Of a stretch of 64,000 bases of DNA, positions 20,501 through 28,928 are shown one piece after another; within the stretch, counting starts at the first letter, position 1; each line of letters begins with the position of its first letter. The translations under genes were made by a program, and so were the position numbers. Source of the stretch: Strongylocentrotus purpuratus (taxonomy: Eukaryota > Echinodermata > Echinoidea > Camarodonta > Strongylocentrotidae); contig NW_022145609.1 of the NCBI RefSeq assembly GCF_000002235.5, positions 26,053,493 to 26,117,492 on the forward strand. Direction: 5' to 3'. The notes below the pieces were generated by a model, which was not told the DNA's origin, searched no databases, and saw nothing but the letters and a program-made list of their open reading frames with translations.

Positions 20501-22989
20501 AACATGTTGGGTTAATAACGGTCAAAATACTAATTCTAATCAGGTAGGAATATTGCATAAATAGTGAACAATTCAAATTATCATCATTGATTCTTATTGC
20601 TATATTATCTTAGGCTAAATAACAATGATCTAAAGTACATAGAACTTGATGACCTCTCACCCCTGTCACATAACTTTTTTGCTTCTATAGGATCTTTTAT
20701 TGCATTTGTTTTTTAAATGGCTTACACAAATCAAATTAAATTAATCTGCATGATCAAAGATTAGACAGTTTATAGATGTTAGATGCTGCTTGTAAGTATC
20801 GGCTTGCATGGTGATGTAGATATACAGTAGGCTTGCGGGTGCACCATGTGAGAGAGAGAGGGAGGACTCCTCAATCATCCCTCTCTCTCTATCACATGGT
20901 GCACCCACAAGCCTACTGTATATTTATAGATGTTGTTGCTTACATATCAAACAGATTAAGGAGCCAGTTGAGAAGCAGGTCACTAGATCGATTGACTCTG
21001 AGCGTGCTCCTCCCACGAACCTTGGTCATGTGATACATCTCGTTGATGATGTTGTAGAGCTGGACCGCATCCATGACGCTGTCGTTATGGTGACTGTATC
21101 CATGGAGCTCAAAAGCCATCCTGACAGTGATGAGGTTTACTACGTCCACTGAGAGAAGGGATAAGAGACATTGACAAATTATTGGCAGTTAGTGAAAGTA
21201 CTCTCAAAGAAAATTTCTTTTCAATAGATAATTCGTGCACTCTTTACTTAGTTACGACGAAAGCATTTGTGTTAGTAATTGCCTATGCCCTCACGGTGAC
21301 CATAAGGTAGGAATACTCCCCAGGGAGTGGAGATCGTGCACATTGTGCGTGAATTAATCCGATGACTGGGGTAATAATATCTGTAAAGCGCTAAGAGACT
21401 GTATTCCGTATTAATTATAAATCCAGATTATTATTATCTCAAAATGTCATTTTGGTGAAGATTTTATGTTGTGTGACAGGCTGAAGGACGGAAGTATGTT
21501 GCATTGTTCTGCTAAACGTTTACATGAATTAATAGATTAAGCACAAGGCTGTTAGCATTCTTGCCTGTAACTTTTAAAAATGTGCTGATTTGATATAAAT
21601 AACCACTTCAATAAGTTTCTTCATTATTTTTGTGTATAATTCAGTCCATCTGACTTCTCATATCATCACTAGAAAATGTAATTAAGAATGAAACTATTTA
21701 ATCAATACAATTACAAATGAAGCAAATAACTCCAGAAAAAAGAAAACATTGACTGCTTTCTAAGACTTACTGTGCAAGACTTTTTGTAGCATTCTAAGCT
21801 TGGCAGCGGTTCTGTATGCACCAAAGTGTATGTTATCCATTGTACCTAGAAATATACAAAATCAAAACATAAGCTAATTTCAAAACAAAGTTAACACAAA
21901 ACATACAATGTTTTAAGATTGACATTAGAATTCAGATACACTGAATGGCGAAAGTTTGAAATAAATCAGAAGAATAATGAGAAAATTAAGAATGTTTAAA
22001 ATATGAAGTCTAGGCGAATCTCAAATTGGCAGTTTGGTAAAGGGATTGTGATATAGTCATGTATAACTCTCACGTTAGTCATCTTCAAAAATATCATTAC
22101 TTGTTTTTCTTCTCCTAAATGCCTTCTCCCTTGGGGCACTACTCAATATATATTATTACGGATACCATAGTATTATAGATCCTCTAAACTATCATTACAA
22201 ATAAATCTATTTCTTGGAGTATAATCAAAATAAAGAAAGATACTTACTCAAACTTGAAACAGCAGACACGAGATCTGGATGGTCCCATTGTGTGACCTCG
22301 CTGTAATGGCTATACAAATGTGAAAATAACAGACATATATGCACAGGGGAAAACAAAGCAAAAAATGGTAAATGATAGTACCGAGGCTCAGCATAAGGGG
22401 GTCTGGGTCTGAATTCCTATGGTCTGTATAAAGATTTTAGGTGTCTTTTAATGTTGAGCCCATGCAATAGTGCGAATAACGAATGTTTCAAAATGTCACT
22501 GAAAAAGACAGGCAATGATTTTTACCAAACTTTGGACTTTGATTCAAATTAAACAAAAACAGGAAAGAGTCCCCTTACTGTAGTGAAAAGTATCCCCTTC
22601 TAGCAAGTTTTTATGAAAAATCACCTTGATAGTTGTTCAATGAAGGAAAGGTGTATATCCCTAAGTTCTTGATTTTTATTAAACTGCTAAAATTATTCTG
22701 ATATAGATTCAGAACAATGAAAGTTCAGCTTAATAATAATAATAATAATAATACACAATATTTATAAGGCGCTTAATACTGGTGTCTCTTAATATTAATA
22801 TTGAAAATACATCACGAAATTCCTGTAGCAGTAGCAGAAGTTAGTAGCAGCAGCAGCAGCAGTAGTACCTAGTATAGTAGTATCGTCATCATATCATGGG
22901 TATAGCCTTCTATGAAAAAAAAATTATACTTACTTGATGTAATAAGGTATTCCATTGCAAGTCTCACTTTTACTCCACTTATTTTCCAT
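10430..22989 (-). CDS. DYTN: Dystrotelin (dystrophin-superfamily protein), complete gene model
   Basis: Fifteen exons join in one frame of about 932 codons: 22989-22934, 22309-22248, 21845-21771, 21148-20944, 19815-19730, 19313-19234, 18763-18689, 18336-18228, 17361-17195, 15849-15719, 15217-15161, 14257-14087, 13227-13011, 12209-11042, 10569-10430. All introns are GT-AG and all phases match. Domains in order: WW (residues 5-33; W5, YYINH 16-20, W27, P30), two EF-hand-like blocks (about 40-130 and 130-245), ZZ zinc finger (250-303, Cys 256/259/271/274/280/283 plus His), coiled coil (about 405-497), and a long Ser/His/Gln-rich tail. Dystrophin-family proteins use this module as a scaffold at the membrane, binding dystroglycan, syntrophin and dystrobrevin partners. 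Motifs such as IGES, SCFQ-like DCFQ, SEPQTLVWLPTLHR and VRNNL after the ZZ fit dystrotelin better than dystrophin or dystrobrevin. Vertebrate dystrotelin, as I recall it, lacks the WW domain. The ATG at 22989 has a good context (aacaATGG); an in-frame ATG lies 18 bases upstream at 23007, and an acceptor-like site at 23024 suggests a 5'UTR exon. Confidence 0.85.
11042..12209 (-). CDS. DYTN: DYTN exon 14 (C-terminal tail)
   Basis: The acceptor ggcatgaacag precedes 12209 and the donor is CCAG|GTAAGT at 11042. This one 1168-base exon encodes about 389 residues of low-complexity tail rich in Ser, His, Gln, Gly and Pro. Near its end are a tandem 10-residue repeat (DQSHASRFQT type) and the segment ELDELIQRMTDAFP, which resembles the LEEVMEQLNNSFP segment near the C-terminus of dystrophin. 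Long open frame plus matched phases make it secure as coding. Confidence 0.85.
11225..11410 (-). repeat. DYTN: In-frame 30-bp tandem repeat in DYTN tail
   Basis: About five to six copies of a 30-base unit encoding DQSHxSxFQT-like decapeptides. The two central units are nearly identical at DNA level, and outer units diverge (LEQSHHVGFQI, DQSHPSGLHT, DQSHAASRFQM). One unit has an extra Ala codon, still in frame. The pattern indicates recent unequal exchange or slippage inside a coding exon. Confidence 0.85.
12356..12525 (+). repeat. SINE-related 3' fragment in DYTN intron 13
   Basis: Contains gcctatgccctcatggtgac, actccccagggagtggagat, gtgcacattgtgc, cagggtaataatatctgtaa and agcgctta, all shared with 21283-21435. 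The 3' part resembles the tail of the SINE at 28929. It lacks the tRNA-like head. Confidence 0.7.
13011..13227 (-). CDS. DYTN: DYTN exon 13 (second coiled-coil exon)
   Basis: The acceptor cacttctcaaag precedes 13227 and the donor is AGG|GTAAGC at 13011. It encodes an acidic/Ser linker (SSSSETDSEP) and then a coiled coil, LVEQRNEVFARYEVLEEHNK followed by RLEEQLRNF. This aligns with dystrophin [20 protein letters not shown] and QLESQLHRL. It joins in frame directly to the exon ending at 14087. Confidence 0.85.
13347..13640 (-). repeat. Dispersed repeat with (AAT)n end, reverse orientation
   Basis: (AAT)n followed by tttatatagtgccttttcca, aaggcgctgtctctt, gagaggagtttgttccagag and tgggaatgacaaaggtagga. 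The gcgct/tatatagtgcc start resembles inverted SINE tails elsewhere in the window. It lies in DYTN intron 12. Confidence 0.55.
14087..14257 (-). CDS. DYTN: DYTN exon 12 (first coiled-coil exon)
   Basis: The acceptor ctttttttaacag precedes 14257 and the donor is CGA|GTATGT at 14087. It encodes a Pro/Ser-rich linker and then RRELEDLIDQLEKENE. This corresponds to ERGELERILADLEEENR at the start of the dystrophin/dystrobrevin coiled coil that mediates dimerisation between these families. Confidence 0.85.
14287..14447. mobile_element. Tc1/mariner-like MITE copy 2
   Basis: Starts TACAGTCAAGCCTGCTTTAG and ends gtctttatagacaggtttcactgta, inverse ends both bounded by TA. Internal ccacctgta, aagaccacattttgttt and gtctcccttgagtggtcttt are shared with 1999-2160. 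It lies in DYTN intron 11. Confidence 0.75.
14861..15148 (+). repeat. tRNA-derived SINE, full copy
   Basis: The head is tRNA-like, with an RNA polymerase III A box tggtcgagtgg (14870-14880) and B box ggttcgagtcc (14915-14925). The head is followed by a tRNA-unrelated body (ctttggcaagacattgatct, cacccaggtgaagtaaatgg, gtacctggtagga, gagcgctatacaagaaccc) and ends in a (ATT)n tail. It is inserted in DYTN intron 11 opposite to the gene. Confidence 0.9.
15161..15217 (-). CDS. DYTN: DYTN exon 11
   Basis: A 57-base exon with acceptor ttgtatatag before 15217 and donor AGAG|GTGAGA at 15161. It encodes DNQDAELETHVRLSQMSE, matching dystrophin DDTHSRIEHYASRLAEME. Phases on both sides fit exons 10 and 12. 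Confidence 0.8.
15719..15849 (-). CDS. DYTN: DYTN exon 10 (post-ZZ)
   Basis: The acceptor ttttccctgcacag precedes 15849 and the donor is GCAAG|GTAAAA at 15719. It encodes SKSKEDVRAFTKTVRNNLSK followed by a basic stretch (GRRIKKKYR) and YDSDDRA. EDVRxF matches dystrophin GEDVRDFAK directly after its ZZ domain. VRNNL matches the dystrotelin version. Confidence 0.9.
16442..16474. repeat. (TA)n microsatellite
   Basis: A run of about 16 TA units in DYTN intron 9. Confidence 0.9.
16888..17074. mobile_element. TTAA-flanked MITE family A, copy 2 (inverted)
   Basis: Starts ttaaagcccatctgcacc and ends gtgcagtggggctttaa, with TTAA at both edges. Interior ggagggaatagac, aacataagaatatgaggat, tatagagggcgcaagtagct and agtagtgcag is the inverse complement of the copies at 7656 and 50321. 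It sits in DYTN intron 9. Confidence 0.8.
17195..17361 (-). CDS. DYTN: DYTN exon 9 (ZZ zinc finger)
   Basis: The acceptor atctacctcacag precedes 17361 and the donor is CTCG|GTAATT at 17195. It encodes a complete ZZ-type zinc finger: [30 protein letters not shown], and HKQSHPMQEYC. Six cysteines (C256, C259, C271, C274, C280, C283) and two histidines provide the two zinc sites. In dystrophin this module stabilises dystroglycan binding. The upstream intron carries the GA repeat immediately before the acceptor. Confidence 0.95.
17372..17665. repeat. (GA)n microsatellite
   Basis: About 290 bases of GAGA/GGGA purine repeat on +. It forms CT-rich sequence on the - strand directly upstream of the DYTN exon 9 acceptor, where it extends the polypyrimidine tract. 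Long spurious frames on both strands arise from it. Confidence 0.95.
18190..18210. repeat. Poly(A) run
   Basis: About 21 consecutive A on +, just downstream of DYTN exon 8 in transcript direction. Confidence 0.9.
18228..18336 (-). CDS. DYTN: DYTN exon 8 (end of EF-hand block)
   Basis: The acceptor ttttcttttgacag precedes 18336 and the donor is ACGA|GTGAGG at 18228. It encodes QWLLSEPQTLVWLPTLHRFS followed by AAET. This is the diagnostic linker just before the ZZ domain: dystrophin LEPQSMVWLPVLHRVAAAE, dystrotelin SEP..L.WLPT.HR.SA.E. Confidence 0.9.
18689..18763 (-). CDS. DYTN: DYTN exon 7
   Basis: The acceptor ttatttttacag precedes 18763 and the donor is AATCT|GTAAAT at 18689. It encodes ITNMIGESETFGKGVAASVE then DCFQS, which aligns with the [20 protein letters not shown] region of dystrophin. 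The open frame continues past the donor for about 40 codons but loses family similarity there, so the donor is preferred. Confidence 0.85.
19234..19313 (-). CDS. DYTN: DYTN exon 6
   Basis: The acceptor aaactcccacag precedes 19313 and the donor is ACGCAG|GTAAAT at 19234. It encodes YFQDLLANKTGSIPRKMMTE then FMHDVTQ, matching dystrophin [20 protein letters not shown] and LLHDSIQ in the second EF-hand-like block. Confidence 0.88.
19730..19815 (-). CDS. DYTN: DYTN exon 5
   Basis: The acceptor cttttatttcag precedes 19815 and the donor is CAGAT|GTGAGT at 19730. It encodes QRTGCIRVLPVKLGIAVICS and ITDKYR, matching dystrophin [20 protein letters not shown] and LEDKYR. Confidence 0.9.
20176..20325. 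mobile_element. Fold-back MITE in DYTN intron 4
   Basis: Two arms of about 55 bases (left: acaaataatacacatc, gggcattagtaatattaccc, acactcg; right: the imperfect inverse complement) are separated by about 37 bases. Similarity of the arms is high near the centre and declines outward. Confidence 0.65.
20821..20922. repeat. Near-perfect 43-bp-arm hairpin in DYTN intron 4
   Basis: The left arm starting tatacagtaggcttgcgggt (20821) pairs with the right arm ending aagcctactgtata (20922). There is one mismatch and a 2-base insertion. The 14-base loop is ggactcctcaatca. It lies only about 20 bases downstream of the DYTN exon 4 donor. It could be a small MITE or a structured transcript; I do not recognise a known microRNA. 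Confidence 0.85.
20944..21148 (-). CDS. DYTN: DYTN exon 4
   Basis: The acceptor tcccttctctcag precedes 21148 and the donor is GATAT|GTAAGC at 20944. It encodes DVVNLITVRMAFELHGYSHH, a helix-rich middle (MDAVQLYNIINEMYHM) and LLLNWLLNLFD. This matches dystrophin CLNWLLNVYD at the end of the first EF-hand-like block. Confidence 0.9.
21283..21435 (+). repeat. SINE-related 3' fragment in DYTN intron 3
   Basis: Matches 12356-12525 nearly throughout (gcctatgccctcacggtgac, ctccccagggagtggagatc, gtaataatatctgtaaagcg) and ends in a short ATT tail. It has no tRNA-like head. Confidence 0.7.
21771..21845 (-). CDS. DYTN: DYTN exon 3
   Basis: The acceptor tatatttctag precedes 21845 and the donor is CACA|GTAAGT at 21771. 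It encodes TMDNIHFGAYRTAAKLRMLQ then KVLH, matching dystrophin [20 protein letters not shown] and ALC, the first helix after the WW domain. Confidence 0.92.
22248..22309 (-). CDS. DYTN: DYTN exon 2 (second half of WW domain)
   Basis: The acceptor tttgtatag precedes 22309 and the donor is TTGA|GTAAGT at 22248. It encodes HYSEVTQWDHPDLVSAVSSL. With exon 1 it completes YYINHYSEVTQWDHP, equivalent to dystrophin YYINHETQTTCWDHP. Confidence 0.92.
22731..22792 (-). repeat. SINE tail fragment, reverse orientation
   Basis: (AAT)n followed by tataaggcgcttaatactgg, the inverse of a SINE 3' end. It is short. Confidence 0.5.
22934..22989 (-). CDS. DYTN: DYTN exon 1 (start codon, first half of WW)
   Basis: ATG at 22989 in the context aacaATGGaa opens MENKWSKSETCNGIPYYI. 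The donor is ATCAA|GTAAGT at 22934. The first WW tryptophan is residue 5, so translation begins right at the WW domain. An in-frame upstream ATG (23007) would add MWIFRT. An acceptor-like tattgactacag ending at 23024 suggests either a 5'UTR exon or a longer upstream coding form. Confidence 0.8.
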
Positions 22990-23024
22990 TGTTTGTTCTA
23001 AATATCCACATCACCCAGTCTATC

Positions 23025-24840
23025 TGTAGTCAATAACATATGAGGAAAAAAAGGGGTTCAAGTTTAAAGCAAAGTTTTACTCAATCTTAATTTGCCTTTC
23101 ATATATTTTCTAGGGTTGAATTTATGAACAAATATGACATGTATATATGTATATAGTATATATGTCTCATCTTGAGCACTGTTGACAAACTTTCAAATAA
23201 AGTGGAATATTTAGTGATTTACCGCAGTGAACATTCCTACAATGCACGAGGCCCAACCTGTACGGTATACCTAGTACTACTAGTACCAGTGGCATACGCA
23301 GGATTTCTTCAAGGAGGGTGTTTGTTTTTCTGAGACATTACGGTAAATAACTTCACACAGGCGCGCGCCCGCCCGCAACCCACCATCGGTATGCACTTGT
23401 ATTGTGTAGCGGTTTGCCGTGAAACCTGTGAAAAAGTGTAGATGTAGGGTAGCACGCCTGGTATTCGGTCAGACAGCCGTTTCAACAGCTGTAAGAATTT
23501 TTTTTAAAATTTATGAGCCACAAAACTTGCACAAATCAGGCAGCTGAACAATTTTTCTTAACTCTCAAAATTAGATCAGGTATAGTATAGGGCCCCGAAA
23601 AGATCTCCAACTTAACTCAAAATTGGTCAGTGTCGTACAACTTCCTGCACTTCCGCGTTCTGTTAGCACATGCGCTAACATGCATAGCCATGCAAATGTA
23701 GAAGTCTTTTGCGAAACACCTACGAGTGCTGTCGCAATGAATTTAGTATGTGTGTGAAGAGGAGCTCTTCCGTGTTCGCTCCATTGCAGACGCACTTGCC
23801 GATGTGCAAGAGGTATTTATACGATACCCTTGACATGCGGTAGTGCTCGTCCAGTATTCGGTCAACGCATTTACATTCAGTGCCCTGTCGTGCGATTGTG
23901 TGAAAATAGTGCGCAAATACGCTTCGCTCCTAGGCAACGGAGATACCACGCACACATCGTGTGAATGAATTCAATTCGGCGCGACCGAATTCTGGGCAGA
24001 AAAATGCTGTCTTCTTACAGAAATATTTTGCTTATCATCATTCTATATTTTAAGTGACTATAAAATCCTGTTAGAGGAATAATTTTCTTTTCTTTTGATG
24101 GGTAGATTGCCAAATAAAAGAGGTAAGAATTCAAAATATTAGTGATTTCCCCTTAAGACAGTAATGGTCCACCTGCACACCCCAATCAGGCCGAGTATAT
24201 GGCATCTGCAAGAATCTTCAGTATTGAAGGAGGCAGATTATCTTGAAGAAGGAAGGAAGGAAGTGACTGAATACCGGGCGCGCTACCCTATAGATCTAGG
24301 CCTAACGTTAGATCTAGATCTATCAACGTTCTTCCAAAAAAATACTCCAAAAATTATAAGAAAATTGACACGAAACAGGTAATAAACATAACGAATTTTA
24401 ACTCATGATCTTTATTTGGACATTTAATGAATATTTACTTCATTTTGGGTATGTTTTAGTAGGGTATCTCCACGCCGGATTTACGGGTCAAATTTTGGAT
24501 AGGTTTTCTGAACAAGCGCCGCTCAGCTCCGCCGCCGCGCCGGAGCTCCCTAGAGTTAGGCTTTCATTAAACTTAGTATATCATATGGGACCGTAGGAAT
24601 ATATTGACGTATCGTTTATCAGTCAGATTTCATACCAATAACACACGTATACCTGCTGGAAATACCGTATAACATTTAATCTAAAAATAAAGTGTCTAAA
24701 TATGAACTAGAAATATCACAATCGTTATTTACCGATAAATATCAGTGATTCTTGAGCTCTAGTGTAAGTGGCACAGTTCGAACTCTCATTCCGATCCCGC
24801 GTCGCTCGTATCTACGATACCGATATCAATTGGGCGTGGC
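23025..24840 (-). promoter_or_regulatory. DYTN: 5' region of DYTN, probable promoter zone
   Basis: No protein exon seen. The stretch is richer in CpG than its surroundings around 23340-23400 (gcgcgcgcccgcccgc) and 24510-24550 (gcgccgctcagctccgccgc). Together with its position upstream of the first DYTN exon, this fits a CpG-rich 5' end. No TATA box or start site can be fixed from sequence alone. Confidence 0.3.
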
Positions 24841-24844
24841 GCCC

Positions 24845-24873
24845 GCCCCCCCCCCCCCCCCCCCTCCCCTAAC
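24845..24873. repeat. Poly(C) run
   Basis: Nearly uninterrupted C run, preceded by cgtggcgcccgcc. Confidence 0.9.
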
Positions 24874-25260
24874 AAAAATGGGAAGAAACTTTGAACCGCA
24901 TAATAATAGGAAACCATCGAAAAAGTAGCTTCATTAATTCCGGTTCGAATTATTCATTGTCTGTCAAACCTTCAAATTAAATACACGTATTAGGAAATGT
25001 CCCACCCGATGGTCCTACGTTATTGAATTCGAATGTCGAACAAAAAGGGCTCCCCAGCCGGTATTGTTATATCCTACTAATCTCTATAGGCCTAATACTA
25101 CATGTATTTTTTTTTTCCTGTCCCGGTTCATGGAAGGGTGTAGAATCAAGGGAACATAGTGTCAGGGGCCGGGAACCGACTTTCCTAGGTGAAATGTGAG
25201 GAGATGGTGTCGGTGGGGCGTTTCTATTTTTTTCATTTTTGCTTCCATCTCTCCCTTCCT

Positions 25261-25267
25261 TCCCTCC

Positions 25268-25321
<54 letters not shown>

Positions 25322-25330
25322 CTCTCTCTA

Positions 25331-25363
<33 letters not shown>
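25261..25363. repeat. Compound (CT)n-(AT)n microsatellite
   Basis: A CT run (about 25270-25330) directly followed by an AT run (25333-25363). It gives spurious frames on both strands. Confidence 0.95.
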
Positions 25364-25368
<5 letters not shown>

Positions 25369-25881
25369 CTCCAAATGTCCCCTTTTCGCCATTCGGCGCA
25401 GTTGCTATAAATGTACGCCCTACGCCACTAAATCTCGCCAGAGACCGTGGGGCTGCAGCAAAATAACCTTTATGTCATTAATGGATGACCCCAATGAGAG
25501 GTATATCTTTATCCGAGATTTACATTTTATCTTATCTCACTAGTTTATTCGTGATAGAAAAAATTCGAATAGAAGTCAAATAACAAGATAAAGAGGAACT
25601 GAAACTGAGAAACTTGACTGCAATTGAGGACATTGAATTCACGATAATCAAGTCAGTTACAGAACGACCTGTGTGGCTGGATCGTGATCATGAATACTCA
25701 TGTCAGTAAATGCAGGAAGAAAATGAATTAAAAAAAAGGTTGAAATACATATATACAGTTTATATAAATGAACAAAGAGCAAAGAGTATGCAAATTTTTC
25801 TTATATCAGGCTAATAAGTTTGCCCGTACATTTTATCTTGTCTTTTCCAGTATTTCTTTCACCGTCGATAGCAGGGGCATA

Positions 25882-25882
<1 letters not shown>

Positions 25883-25925
<43 letters not shown>

Positions 25926-26033
25926 CAAACCCCCCCTTTTGTATTTTTATGTGTGTAAATCCCCCTAAAAAAACCTAACCCCCCCCCCCCCTTTGGATTA
26001 TTATTATTATTTTTTTATTTTATTATTATTTAA

Positions 26034-26083
<50 letters not shown>

Positions 26084-26297
26084 ATATGCCCATGGCTAAC
26101 CTAAAAAAGGTGACCTTACCCCCCCCCCAACGTAGAAAAATGTCAAATTTTCAAATTTCGAGACCAAAAAAAAAAAAAAAAGGGGGTTCAAACCCCCCTT
26201 TTGTATTTTTATGTGTGTAAATCCCCCTAAAAAAAAACTAACCCCCCCCCCCTTTGGATTATTATTATTATTATTTTTTTTTTTTATTATTTAAAAA

Positions 26298-26354
<57 letters not shown>

Positions 26355-26470
26355 GCCCATGGCTAACCTAAAAAAGGTGACCTTACCCCCCCCCCCCCCC
26401 CAACGTAGAAAAATGTCAAATTTTCAAATTTCGAGACAAAAAAAAAAAAAAAAAGTGTCCGCTTACCCCC

Positions 26471-26511
<41 letters not shown>
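25883..26511. repeat. Homopolymer-bounded tandem duplication
   Basis: It starts with a G run of about 41 and ends with a C run of about 40. Between them are two copies (period about 263) of a unit: gggggttcaaacccccc, ttttgtatttttatgtgtgt, aaatccccct, poly-C, ttggattattatta, poly-A, (AT)n, gcccatggctaacctaaaaa, ggtgacctta, poly-C, caacgtagaaaaatgtcaaa and poly-A. Lengths of homopolymers are unreliable in most sequencing. Confidence 0.85.
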
Positions 26512-27284
26512 ACTGAGCAACTTTTCAGCTGGCTGAAAAAAGAGTGTCCGCTTACCCTGTGATGATTAATAACCCTACATTTTACAATGATATTTGTCAG
26601 TTATGGAATTTTCATTAATTTCTGAAACAATGGCAGTTCCACTGTTACAGGACTCCACATCACCTATTGCTTGTCTATCTACCCAGGGTCATGATCTGTC
26701 TATCGTCCTTTCTAGTCGCCAATGCCATGCTATCACAGGATGTGAGCACTGGTGGTATTGGTAGTGTGTACGTGCCTGGATTAGTGACCATGACTTAACT
26801 TACCTCCTGAAAATGACAGAATATTAAAATGACAGTTGTGGGAAGAGAGAGGAGATAAACTGTGAAGTCAAGAACAAAAGACGAAATGAGAGGGAGTGGG
26901 GCTGGGTTAGTTCAGATGATATTGAAAACTTGAGAATAAGTTTCAGGATGATGATGATACCGAGAGCGACTCAGAGTGGTGAACTGGGGGAGGGGGCAGC
27001 GTACTTGCCCTTCATCTCATAAGTTGCTGATTGTTGATTGGTCAGAGACAATGATTTTTTATTTTTATTTTTTATTTTTTTTAATAATAAAAATGACAGA
27101 ATAAAGACAGTTGTGATGAGAAGAAGAATGAGATAGGAAAGAAGTTGGTGCGCAGAAAGAGCGCCAGCTTGTATTCACTGAGTCTCATCGCATCCCCACA
27201 TCATTTTGAAAGGGTTCGATCTACAGAGAGTTAAAGTGGGACAAAATTCCTCCATACATAAACTCTGATGCTGCTATCCGTGTT
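26512..27284. other. Non-coding; no gene seen
   Basis: No exon-like frame. The block gtgtccgcttaccc appears at about 26455 and 26545, on either side of the final poly-C run. Confidence 0.4.
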
Positions 27285-27820
27285 ACAACCCCCATCACCA
27301 CTCTACCACCGCCACCACTATCACCACCAAAACCATCACTAACACCAACATCACCACCACTACCACTATCACCACCAACACCAACATCAACACCATCACC
27401 ACCATCACCAACACCACCCCCGCCGCTATCTCCACCACGATCACCACCAAAACCAAAATCAACACCAAAAACACTACCACCACCACCACTATCAAAACCA
27501 AAATCAACACCGCTATCACCACCAACACCATCACTACCACCGCCATCATGCACCAACACCAACACCAACACCATCACCACCACCATCACCAACACCACCA
27601 ACGCCGCTATCACCACCACCATCACTATCAAAACCAAAATCAACACCGCTATATAACACCACCACCACTATCAAAACCAAAAACACCACCACCACCACCA
27701 AAACCAACAACCGTGCACCACCACCACCAACACTATCACCAACATCATCATCATCACCACCACCACCACCACCACCACCACCACCACCACCACCACCACC
27801 ACCCCACCACCACTATCACT
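27285..27820. repeat. (CAC)n/(CCA)n imperfect triplet repeat
   Basis: About 535 bases dominated by CAC/ACC/ATC triplets, finishing in an almost pure (CAC)n run at 27755-27815. Overlapping open frames on both strands (His-rich on +, Gly/Val/Asp-rich on -) are repeat artefacts. Confidence 0.95.
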
Positions 27821-28928
27821 AAATAATCCTCTAAAATGTTAATGATGCACTGTTCTTTTTTTCCATTCATATTTTTCGTTCTCTCATCATGTAACCTCAT
27901 CGATTTTGTGTCATTCATGTAATTTTCCTTCTGATTTTAACGTGTGATGTCATAGTCATTATTCTGGGGAAACAAAAATATTTAGGAGGGAGAAAGAGTC
28001 AGAATACAACAACAAGTTGACGCGCAATTACCGGGTATATCGTACTTTATTATCCATACATATTGAGAATTGTCATTAAAGTTTGCAAAATGTGTTTCCG
28101 TTAATTGTTGTATTTTGCTTTCATAACCAGGACCTGGGAATTCCACGGCAGTTATGATGGCCCAGTCAATATCCCTGGTCTTTGACCGACATTTTGCACT
28201 TTTTATCATTACATGTAAATATACAGTAGTTTTAAAAAATGAAGACTGGAAAGAGCATACCGCCCCAAATTCATAACGCCGCGCCGGTTTGCAAAATGAA
28301 TTAACATCCCATGTTATTAATTTCTATTAATATAGATGAATGCCTTGTTCATAAACTAATTCATCACATTTTGGTCAAGTTTTTTCCTCTTCCCTCGCTT
28401 AATTATATTGGGACACGTAACCATAGCAACAAAAAATACCTCAGTTCAGAGGCACCCCCGCGCATCCCCTCTCCAACTTTATCTTCTTTGTCCTTTTACA
28501 TCTTTTTTTTTTAATATGTCTCAAACATAATCCTTATACAGTTGAATTCTCTTGTTGATAATATGAAAATTGTTATCTACAGCAGACTAATCAGAAACCT
28601 TGTCCAGTCCAAATGGTTGCGATAAACAAAGGAAATAGAAACTAACCTGTATAAGCATAGAGCAGGAAATGACCTTCTGAAGTCCCTTTCGAAAGATAAA
28701 TAGAACTCCTAAAAGCGCTAAATTGTATAGTCGATGTTATTGATATATTTGAATAGGCCTCGTTTTGCTACTTGAGCTGATGAAAGGAAAGTTTTCATCG
28801 AGACTATTTTGATGAGTAATCAAAAGTGGGAACAATAATAAAGAGAAAGAAAGTGAGCATTTTTGAAAGTCTCAAATTGGCTTGTTTTGTTTTTCTTCTG
28901 TATTCTGATTTTAAGATATATCAAAATA
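27821..28928. other. Non-coding; no gene seen
   Basis: No exon-like frame with splice sites, and no repeat I can classify. Confidence 0.35.

Noticed and set aside
27221..27826. His-rich and Gly/Val-rich frames on both strands
   Set aside because: Translation of a CAC triplet repeat with no start context or splice sites.
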